Assembly: GCA_002049455.2 (NCBI GenBank)
Contig: KV919023.1
Coordinates: 1 to 64,000, forward strand
DNA: 64,000 nt
Source: Porphyra umbilicalis
Lineage: Eukaryota > Rhodophyta > Bangiophyceae > Bangiales > Bangiaceae
Direction of reading: 5' to 3'
Part shown: piece by piece, positions 55,799 through 64,000 of the stretch
How the letters are laid out: every line of letters begins with the position of its first letter
How positions within the stretch are numbered: the stretch's first letter is position 1
Notes under the pieces: model-generated
Seen by the model: only the letters and a program-made list of their open reading frames with translations
Database searches by the model: none
Told to the model about the DNA's origin: nothing
Position numbers and translations under genes: made by a program

Positions 55799-56833
55799 CT
55801 ATTTTTGGGGCACCGTCGAGGCGCCTTTACGGCCCACGGTCGCCGACAGCGCCATCGTGAACGCCCTCTTCCCCCCCCCCCCCCCCCCCGACTCTTCGTC
55901 CCCGAACATGTGGCACCATGCCTCTCCCCGCGCAGTACGGGTAGCCGCCGCGGCGGCGGCGACGCGATCGCTGCCGTGCCGCCGCCGCCGCACACCACGT
56001 CGGCGGCGCGGCCGCGGTGCGGCGGCTCGGCGGCGGCGGCAAGGCGGCGGCGGCAAGGCTACGGCGCGGAGGAGCGGGGAGCCTATTTGTGCGCGGGGGC
56101 TGTTGGTGCGGTCGTCGGCGGAGGGGGGGGGTTTTTTGGCGGCGGCGGCGGCGGGGCAGGCGCTGAAGAATCCCGCCCCGCCGCCGCACCCGACACGTGG
56201 CGGCCGCCGCCGCGGCGGTTGCGGAGCGATCGCTGCAGAGGGAGGACGCGACACGACCCAGTTTAGAAGGCAGTTGCGCGCCATCGCGGCAGAAAAGCTT
56301 GTTCGCACCCCGGGACTCGACGCACTATGGTACTCGGCCCAGGAGCGCAGCAGAGACCACGCCCACCTCCTCTTCGCCACTTGCCCAACATGGTGCGCCT
56401 CATCGAGGTAGACGCAGCACCGGAGCGGTACCTGCCACTGGGCCGGAACCCATGCCAGCCTGTTGGCCTCGTTCCGCGAGATGCATGTACGCACTGTGAC
56501 CTTCCTCGTGCATCCGTTGTGCGCCAGCACTCGGGCTACTGTCGAAGGGCAAACGTCCACGTCGTCATTGACGTGCTCGCCAATCACTCGAACAGCATCC
56601 GCAATTTCATCAAGGAACAGCTCGGGCTGCTCCTCGACTGCGGAGAGCACCGCCTTGCGCAGCTGGGGGTCAACCATCATGATGTCCTCGTGACGAATCC
56701 ACCCCGACGGATCGTGGTGGTAATCGCCGGTGTCTCTGTAGCACGCCAAAAACCGAGACGCCGACCATAAAGAGACGTTGAGGTCGTGTGGGGCAGCCGC
56801 AACACTTCGCCCGTGCTCGCGCACCATCTTCAC
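55799..56833 (-). pseudogene. Truncated Tc1/mariner-superfamily transposase
   Basis: Reading leftwards from 56833: an N-terminal helix-turn-helix region (MKMVREHGRSVAAAPHDLNV, SASRFLACYRDTGDYHHDP); a second helical DNA-binding unit (LRKAVLSAVEEQPELFLDEI, CPSTVARVLAHNGCTRKVT); then the start of the DDE core with the first catalytic Asp (CCVYLDEAHHVGQVAKRRWA, WSLLRSWAEY). The second Asp and the Glu are absent. From about 56270 leftwards the frame runs into GC-rich low-complexity sequence with a 19-nt C run (55871-55889). It is therefore a 5' half joined to unrelated filler, not a functional enzyme. No TIRs were found. It differs clearly from the transposase at 1715-3315. Confidence 0.8.
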
Positions 56834-59098
56834 GAGGCGCAGACGTGTCTCCAGGGACTTCTTGGAAGAACGACGCTGCAGGGGTTGGGCTCACAAGATG
56901 GCGGCGGGTGGATTGGGGGCGGATACGAGGGGGGCGGTGTCGGGGTCGACGAGAAGTGGTGGATCATGCAAATCAGAGTTGGAAAGACACAGCGGCCAAG
57001 CCGTCGACGAGAACGATCACCGGCAGGACCTCGAGCTTTACTCCCGCTGTCCCGCACATTCCTGCCCCTGCCGTCAGATTCTCTGCACGCCGAGTCGCTT
57101 CCAAGCCGCAGTCACTCAACCTGTTGCAACCTGGGCCAGTGCTGGCTCCGTGCGGGTGCGAGGCCCAAGAAGCTTGGGCACCTCGCAGCTGAGCCCGTTC
57201 GTCACACCCTCATTGGGAATGACATGGACTACGTCAAAGAATGCATCCGAGCCAAAAGCGCGCCAAGCAGAACAGCTGTGGTAATGACGTGCCAGCAGCC
57301 GCTGTTGCTCATGAAAATATTCTGAAAAATACGATCTTGTCTTTGAACAAATTGGACGAGCCTGATACGGCACTGGCTTGTACAAGTATCTTGAAACGAA
57401 ACGAACATGAAATTTCGAGCTGTACCATCGGTCGACACGCGAACGAAGCGCTTGGCATCGGCCAAAATCGACCAAACAGCAACAGACGGTGGCGATCGTC
57501 TGCCACGACGCAAACACGAAGCACATACACGACGCAAAGTGGCCAATCATCCTGATATACGACAATCATCTGACGCATGGCAGCACCCCAGGCTGCCACC
57601 GTGCCACGTTTTACAGCTTCGGCTCACTCCTTTAAGCCACTCATATTTGACAACCAGAAAGGAGGCAAAGAAGCACCGAGAGGTGTTCTACGTCTCTCCC
57701 TTGACACACACGCGACGACAGTGTGGGAGGCTCAGCCTGGTCGCATAAGACCCGGTGGACCCGCCAAGTGGCCGCAAGCGACGTGTGTGTGTCGCCGTGA
57801 TACGTCACGGCGTTCCAAGTCGATTGCGTCGGCGTCCGTCTAGGCAAGAAGTGTCGAATTTTGGGTCACCTGTCATTCCCAACCTTTGCGTGGAGCGGCG
57901 ATCGTTTCGCCGTGGTCGTTTGGCGTGGTCGTTTGTCAACAGACGCGTTGTATGGTGCAACAATTGGGTGTCCTGCCAATGGGAGAACCTGTATAATAGT
58001 CCAGCGGGGCAGAATCAGGTGCCCGAGCCGTATTTTGGCTTCGAATAGAACTTTCGCGTTTTATGGTGACACTCGGGCTATCGAACCAAATTTGAATTAT
58101 CTACGTTCGAGGAGGTGGTTCGAAGTTCAATAGGGCACGCTCACGTTTCGTGGCCTTCAGGACAGGGTGCTCTCAAAGTGAGGTGATGCACACATATTCT
58201 TAGATGACGGGACTTGATCTCCGTTTCAAAGTTGGCAGTCTGCATTCGTGTTCTCAGGGATCTGAGGCAGGGTTGACACTAATGAATTGCATGCTTTAAC
58301 CTAAATCGATTTAATACATATTTACTCTGTAGATTAATCAGTTGCCGTTCTCCCGTTTTATATGTGTTTTTTATCTTAATGCTAGAAGGCTGCCGTCTCG
58401 GGTCTCGGGCGCTGCCTGTGGTGCGACACGCGTCTTGGTGGCTGATGGTGCGGAGGCGGGGGGGTAACAACGGTGGAGAGCGGCAGTGGGGGCGGCCTCG
58501 GCTACAGTGGCCGCTCCTCACCCACCCTGACCTTGCACTAGACGGACAACGGCGACCACCTCGGCCTCTCTGCTCTTCTCTCTTCCACCGCAGGATGACC
58601 GACGCGCCACTCAGTGTGAGGTGTAAATCGTCCACCACCGATCGAGGAAAGCCAGCACCCTCGGACCAGCCATGCGGCGGCGACTTGGATGGTCAGACAC
58701 AGCCCGCAGTCGAAGTCACAGGCAGCAATAAATCCATTGATTCATTGAAATTTCAATATTTAATTGATTAATTAGCGAAGCTCCTCTATGAGACGAAGAC
58801 GAAAAGAGCCCCTCCAGCTGTCCCAATAGGGGCGCTGATTGGTCAATCTGCATGGATCCAGGTGGAAAGCTCGCCGATTTCCTGACCGCCCGTTCTTCCC
58901 TCGGAGTGCGACACTTGGGTGATCTATGCTTTGATTGGTGGTTGGCAGACCAACTCTCCTCGCCGCGTTCTGCGGATGTCGCTCTGACGTATTGTGTTCC
59001 GAATGAGTTTATATTGGCGATTGAAAGTGTGGTTCCTTGCATAAAAAGGCCCGTCCAAGTCACGAGAGTGACGGGGCCCCCCCACCCCGGCCTGGTTA
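56834..59098. other. Spacer, nothing recognised
   Basis: Mostly balanced composition, with AT-rich stretches at 58270-58390 and 58725-58780 (palindromic ATTGAAATTTCAAT at 58744-58757). ORFs are short and unconvincing. No RNA gene recognised. Confidence 0.4.
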
Positions 59099-59495
59099 GA
59101 GCACGTCTATCGGTGCGCCAAAAAGCCATCTCAGATGGCATTTTGGCGATAAAGCATCTCCATCGGATGCTCAAAATGCCATCCGACATCCTCATATTGC
59201 CATCGCCATCCCCAAAAAAATGACTTTTGGGGATGGGGATGGCGATGCGCCAAATGCCAGGAACCAATCATATGAGCCGAATCACCCCCGGTCAACAGAA
59301 TCACCCAGGGTCCTGAGCAATCCACCTCACCTTCGTGCCTTGTGATCCTGTCGTACTTTTCCGAGAAACTTTGTGATCACAATTCTGGCTTGCCACCCGG
59401 ACACACCGATAGAGATGCCGCGTCAGCGCCATCCCAAAACTGCCCAAAATATGGTACTTTGGCGACGGTGGGATGGCCCACCGATAGACGTGCTC
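59099..59495. mobile_element. GAGCA-terminus MITE, second family member
   Basis: 397 bp with inverted ends (left GAGCACGTCTATCGGTG; right complement GAGCACGTCTATCGGTG). The left flank is TTA and the right flank TCA. The left interior has several nested inverted repeats of ATGGCATTTTGG and CATCCCCA type. Its TIR resembles that of the 22130-22681 element. Confidence 0.65.
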
Positions 59496-60181
59496 TCACT
59501 GCAGCTGTCCCCCTGCAGGGAGGTCCTGTGCGTGCCTGCTTTGCCTCCAGTGTGATTGTCCAATGCGAGGGCTCAGGCTGGGTGGGGGGTCTGTGGGCCT
59601 TTGGAGCCTCCATCTCCACAGTGCGATGCCACGGTGCCGGTCAGCTTTGACAGTCCTCCCCGGATCTCGCGGCCCTTCGTGTTGCTTGGAAGAACGACAA
59701 GTATCAATATGCGAGAAAACCATAACTTTACATGCGTTTTCTGATCAATGGATTCAAGCGAACCACATGCGCATTTCTCGAACCAGCAAAGCTGTAAATC
59801 AAGGCAAGCGAGGCCACGCCCAGGAGCGCAGCTGATGATGAATTCGAGAGCGAGGGCGGAAGAACAGAAAGACAGCAGATGCGGGCACCATATTTCGAGT
59901 CTCAATAAGAATTTGAACAGTTTCCACTGGTGGTGTCCGCTCCCCGGGCCAAGGGGATCGGACGGTTGTCAGATGGGTACAGATTGGCGCTGGCGCAGTG
60001 GTGGCGATTCGAGTGCCTGGTCCAAGTGCAAGAGTCTCTCTCGCATGGTCGGCTCTTTCTGCGGGGAGAAGCAGGGCACGGCGGGGACCTGGGGGGAGTA
60101 GGACTGAGGGAGCGCCGATTGTGTACGCGGGGGCGGCTGTCGGGGGCGGGGGGAGGGGCGGTTGCCTCTTCCATTTCTTCC
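59496..60181. other. Spacer, nothing recognised
   Basis: Several overlapping short ORFs on both strands and no domain. Confidence 0.4.
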
Positions 60182-60546
60182 GTGATGTGGCAGAAGCGGT
60201 CATTCGGCGTGTGGTTGGCGGGAGGGGACGCTCGGGCGCCGCTGGCGGCGGCGAGAGGTAAAGGGGTTCGTTGACTTAGCGGAAAGGAGTGCAGGACGAA
60301 AGCAGTTTCTCAGCCAGAAGGCATGAAGGAAAGGGGCAGTGGGCGCGGAGGGACGGTCGAGGCGTGATGTGGCAGAAGCGGTCATTCGGCGTGGCTTGGG
60401 GGGAGGAGACGCTCGGGCGCCTCTGGCGGCGGCGAGACGTTAAGGGGTACGTTGACTTGGCGGAAAGGAGTGCAGGACGAAAGCGGTTTCTCAACCAGAA
60501 GGCATGAAGGAAAGGGGCAGTGGCCGCAGGGGGACTATCGAGGAAG
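60182..60546. repeat. 182-bp tandem duplication
   Basis: Two copies starting GTGATGTGGCAGAAGCGG (60182 and 60364), about 90% alike through GCATGAAGGAAAGGGGCAGT to the end of each unit. The similarity suggests a fairly recent duplication. No function is evident. Confidence 0.85.
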
Positions 60547-61611
60547 ACCGGCCAAGGCTGGCCGTGGGTGGTGCTGTTTGTCATCGTGCAAGAGGCCAGG
60601 TTGGGTGCCTGTAAATAGTTTCGTTTCACATTCGGGCGCAAGGCATGCAAAATGCACTTGCAGGAACTTCGCTAATAGCCTCCCCTGCCCCTGGGGGGGG
60701 GCTTCTATTGATCTATAGATAAATCGATCCGAGATGTAAAAAATCGCAATTTTTCCATCCCTGATTTGAGGGCGTGTCAGCGTTGGAAGGGTCGCGATGA
60801 CCCTGAAAGGCGAATAGAGTTACGTGGCTGAGAAGGACTGTCCTGCCATAAGGATCACAGGGCCCGGACGGCGCCTGCCCCTCTGCCCCCCCCCACCGCC
60901 CCGAGTCGCGCGCGGCAACCGCGCGCAGCGACTTCCGGGGTTTGACGCTGGTGATCGTGCCTTCGCGCCGTCTTCTGTTGCGGCGGCGCGTCCCTGCAAG
61001 GAAGATAACCGCGATATCGGGGGTGAAGTGGTGGCTCAAAATCGCGGGTAGGACCCCCCCTCACCGGTTCTCGAAGGCATGCCAGAACCCGCGATATCGG
61101 AACTTCTGGCTGATCATAATCGCGTTTTTTTCCGCGATTTTCTGGTCGCGATCGGTGGCACTTTGCTTTGCTGCGAGGCCTCCACGTGTTCTGCGTCATT
61201 GGCCCAGAGACCATCTCAGAGCACATTCTCAACCACAGCTTTCAGCCAGCTTGTATTGGAATGCCCGATTGCTTACAGCTATCTAATAATGCTAGCAAAG
61301 AAATCCTCGGCGGTCCTGGTGGCCGGGGCGTCGGCACGCCGCGTTGCGCCCGCGTGGCCACCCGCACCACCGCGGGCGCGGATGACGTCCTCACCCTCTC
61401 CCCCTCCCACTCCCCTCGCGTCAGAGCTTGCACCGACGGCCAAGCCTGTAGTGACCTGAACCGCATCGGCGGCGTCGGTTGGCGAACGACCTGGCATCGA
61501 GCCGGTGCTGGTCGCGTCGGCCCTCGTGCCGGCCCGAGCAGGGCACACAGGGTCGGCGCTCGCACCGACCCGAGAGGAGCTCGTCCCTCCGAGGGCAAGC
61601 GAGGGTCTCGA
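60547..61611. other. Spacer with CGCGAT-rich inverted motifs
   Basis: AACCGCGATATCGG, ACCCGCGATATCGG, AATCGCG and CCGCGATT recur at 61008-61155 in both orientations, but I cannot define an element. No gene call. Confidence 0.4.
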
Positions 61612-62769
61612 CTAAGCGGGTGCATCCTCAGAGCAGCAGCGTGCGTGCACGTGCGCAGCCTTGTCGTTCATCGCACGAGAAAGCAGGGCACACGCCCCCC
61701 AGGAACGCACACAGGCCGCCAAATGCGGCTCGTGCAGCTCCACGTAGGTGATTGCCTGCTCCATGTCCTGCGAGTGCCGACAGCCCCACGTAAGGTAGCT
61801 GGTGAAGCACTCTTTGACTGCCGCTCGCACGATTAAACGGACAAACAGCACGCGGTCGGGGGGGATACCGACGGCGTCGTTTCCAAATACGGGCATCTTA
61901 TTTTCAGGCGGCGGCGGTGCCGCCAGTGTTCCAGCGACCGCATGCGGGTCGGCGGGCAGGTCAAACCCGCCGCGGCCGTTCGTATAGGCCCGACCGCGGC
62001 GCCGTTGTCGGCAGCGGCAAAGGGTCTTGGTCGCCCCCCCCTCTGTGCTGCTTGCGGCGGGAAGTCGCGACGGTCGCGGCAGATGCGCGCGCCGTCGCGG
62101 GTCAGGTAAAACTGAAGGGGCTGGTGCGGGGGATGCCTGCCATCCGCCGCTTGATGTAGCCAGGGCCCCGCCCGTGGCGTTGCCCTCCAGCCTGCTTTTC
62201 GCCTCCGGTCGAGGCCCGCGCGCCGGGGATTCCGGCGCTCCAACCTGTCGACGTCCACTTGAAACGGGCGGTCCCGATCCGGGCAGAGCCCCCGAGCCAG
62301 ACCCGCGCAGCGCGGTAGCGCGTCCCCCACTTGGCGCAAGCGGGCGCGAATCCGCCAACGAAATTTCATCCGTGGCATGACCGTCCGAGTCGCCCGCCCA
62401 AAGGGAGTCCAGTCTCGCCGCTGGAGCCCTAGTCCCTTGCACTGGCAATAAACCTCCCAATGGGAGCCCCGCATGGCGGGCCGTCGCTGTGGGGGGTGGC
62501 ACCGGTGCCCTTTTCGGCGGCGGCCGCGGAGGAGCCCGGCAAGGCGGTTGGAAACGATGCGCCTGCAAAGACGTTCTCGCTGGAGACGGGGGCGTTCGAC
62601 GAGAAGGTGACATAGCGGGTGAAGGGGAGGATGGGCGTTGCGCCGCCGTTTTTGAGGAAGCGCGCCGACGAAGAGGACGATGGGCAACGTCGTCGGCCTC
62701 ACCATCATTGGCTGCAAGGACGGAAAAAGCAGCGGCAGCCGCCGCCGCTGCAGCGACACTGGATTCCAA
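61612..62769 (-). CDS. Hypothetical 385-residue protein
   Basis: Starts MESSVAAAAAAAAAFSVLAA. The first 250 residues are Pro/Arg/Ala/Ser-rich and probably disordered. The last 90 residues are balanced and structured-looking (GIPPDRVLFVRLIVRAAVKE, CFTSYLTWGCRHSQDMEQAI, TYVELHEPHLAACV). A disordered basic N-terminus with a compact C-terminal block recalls regulatory or element-encoded proteins, but I recognise no family. The true 5' end is uncertain. The C-terminal block is the part I trust. Confidence 0.42.
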   Translation of the reverse strand: MESSVAAAAAAAAAFSVLAANDGEADDVAHRPLRRRASSKTAAQRPSSPSPAMSPSRRTPPSPARTSLQAHRFQPPCRAPPRPPPKRAPVPPPTATARHAGLPLGGLLPVQGTRAPAARLDSLWAGDSDGHATDEISLADSRPLAPSGGRATALRGSGSGALPGSGPPVSSGRRQVGAPESPARGPRPEAKSRLEGNATGGALATSSGGWQASPAPAPSVLPDPRRRAHLPRPSRLPAASSTEGGATKTLCRCRQRRRGRAYTNGRGGFDLPADPHAVAGTLAAPPPPENKMPVFGNDAVGIPPDRVLFVRLIVRAAVKECFTSYLTWGCRHSQDMEQAITYVELHEPHLAACVRSWGACALLSRAMNDKAAHVHARCCSEDAPA

Positions 62770-63768
62770 GTCTGAAAACGATCACCACGCTCAAAACGCG
62801 GCCAAAAAGAAAAGCAGCACAATAGTGTTAGCGGAAAAATAACACCGGGGGCCGGACACGCTACGCGGTTGTCGCGGCTACACGAACAACTCAACAGCAG
62901 GTACACGAGAACGAAAGTACAAACAATACAACAAGAAGTGCTCACAAACGTACGATCTTGAGCCACCTCACGCGTTCGTTTGCGAGTAGACGGCATGGTA
63001 TTCTGTGTCAGCCTGACACAAAGGTGCTGTTAGAAGCTTACGTGGACCGTACCGTCCAGAGCGGTGGACCCGACGGGGCGGGGAAACCAAAGGGAAAAGT
63101 GATGGCAAAGGTACGTCTGGAAGCAAACACACACGCGTGGTGCGTGGTGGAACAATCGAGCCGGGCAGGGGACGGCGGATGGAGAAGCGATCGGGATGAG
63201 GTGGAATGTGTAGGAAGGTGGGCCGGGGGGTGACGAGGGTGGACAGGATCTCGACAGAAAGCGGCGACTTGAGGGTGTGGGCGGGCTGGTGGGAGCGTGT
63301 GCCAAGTCCCAGCGTGTGGTCGTGTGGCAGGACAGCGTGTGGCTTTGGTGCGATCACGACGACGATTGCCCACTGAGTGAAATCTCCAGCCCGCTCGCTG
63401 GAAGTACGCACTTAAGCTTTCTGCAACCAATTCCTGTGACACCAGATAAATACAGCGATCCAGGAGCAAACCTGTGCCCAACCGGTGACAGGTGAGTGCA
63501 TAGCTCGGCTCTGACGTTTCGGTGGGATTGCTCCGCGAATGCACATTAGTCCCCACGCATCGCCGATGCAGTCAACTGCATGATCCTCGACTCCCGTTCT
63601 GGGGAGGGAGTCATCAACGGGTCCGACTCCTTAGTTGCCACGACACTTTGGATCATCCGAAGGGACGCCGGGCCACACTGGAAACAGACCACCGCAACAT
63701 TGGGTCACCCCACCCTTTTTGTGAACACCCTCTTGTCTGGTCACACCCAATACATCCATGCTCCTAGA
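62770..63768. other. Spacer, nothing recognised
   Basis: Short overlapping ORFs only. No repeat partner or domain seen. Confidence 0.4.
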
Positions 63769-64000
63769 TCAGAGAGACGATAATCGCTCCTCCGAGAACG
63801 GCTCTCGCGCATACAACACAAAATGCACCCCTTCTCGCTCCAGACTCCCGACCACCGCGTCCAGCGAGGCGGCTGGCGCGCAGTAGCGCACCCCGTCCGC
63901 GCTGAAAAAGCAATCAATCCCAAAGCGTTGCGCGGGGTAGCCGTAGCGCCCTTGCCGGTCACGCGTAGTCTTGTTCCGCGTGAGGTAGGCAAAAGCCATT
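63769..64000 (-). CDS. 3' end of a hypothetical gene running off the window
   Basis: A minus-strand frame is open from the window edge to a stop at 63769 (RQGRYGYPAQRFGIDCFFSA, LDAVVGSLEREGVHFVLYAR). Composition is balanced with plausible alternating secondary structure. There is an ATG at 63999, but the gene may begin outside the window. Function not recognised. Confidence 0.45.
   Translation of the reverse strand, partial: MAFAYLTRNKTTRDRQGRYGYPAQRFGIDCFFSADGVRYCAPAASLDAVVGSLEREGVHFVLYAREPFSEERLSSL

Noticed and set aside
1-64000. CRISPR arrays, tRNA, rRNA or bacterial-type operons
   Set aside because: No regularly spaced identical short repeats, no cloverleaf or rRNA signature, and gene structure with GT-AG introns argues against a prokaryote.

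Overview
This window looks like nuclear DNA of a GC-rich eukaryote and is dominated by transposable elements. There are no bacterial operons, rRNAs, tRNAs or CRISPR arrays. Several genes have GT-AG introns. The spaces between elements hold Ala/Gly/Pro/Arg-coding low-complexity DNA and homopolymer G or C tracts up to 22 nt. Together with Copia, chromodomain Gypsy, DIRS-like, PIF/Harbinger, Tc1/mariner and hAT-type elements, this fits an alga, and bangiophyte red algae (Porphyra/Pyropia) are my best guess. That assignment is inference, not proof.

Layout. 0-0.8 kb: GC-rich minisatellite. 0.80-4.05 kb: a complete-ended Tc1/mariner-superfamily transposon with perfect 29-bp terminal inverted repeats (TIRs), TA target duplications and a disabled minus-strand DDE transposase. 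4.24-5.65 and 6.11-7.80 kb: two more TA-flanked inverted-repeat elements without a transposase, the second holding a nested 201-bp element. 7.8-18.95 kb: GC-rich Ala-coding DNA that includes two paralogous repeat copies. One copy carries a hAT-like TIR element (8.61-9.34 kb); directly beside the other sits a Copia retrotransposon with identical LTRs (11.16-16.12 kb). 18.9-23.5 kb: tandem repeats, a large minisatellite and two GAGCA-type MITEs.

23.5-26.7 kb: a PIF/Harbinger transposase with introns, facing a minus-strand coiled-coil ORF that may be its partner gene. 26.7-31.7 kb: an old Gypsy fossil hit by two DNA elements, one of them a hAT MITE with a perfect 8-bp duplication. 31.9-35.1 kb: a DIRS-like pol relic and an unrecognised decayed minus-strand coding region. 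36.0-40.2 kb: an unrecognised gene region with Ala-rich repeats, split by a solo LTR of the same family as the 45.5-kb Gypsy. It is flanked at 35.84 and 41.25 kb by inverted copies of one roughly 170-bp repeat. 41.2-42.5 kb: a hypothetical minus-strand gene.

45.53-54.00 kb: a young chromodomain Gypsy element with two 729-bp LTRs and a TGTAG duplication. It has a long antisense ORF between its chromodomain and 3' LTR, and it landed inside another dispersed repeat whose intact relative lies at 44.1 kb. 54.4-55.7 kb: a small two-exon CCHC zinc-knuckle gene and a further short ORF. 55.8-56.8 kb: a truncated second Tc1/mariner transposase. The rest holds a MITE, a 182-bp tandem duplication, a hypothetical minus-strand ORF (61.6-62.8 kb) and the end of a gene leaving the window at 64 kb.

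Most of the biology here is mobile-element biology. The items most worth following are the DD91E-spaced mariner, the antisense Gypsy ORF, the unknown gene between inverted repeats, and the paralogous Ala-rich repeat family.
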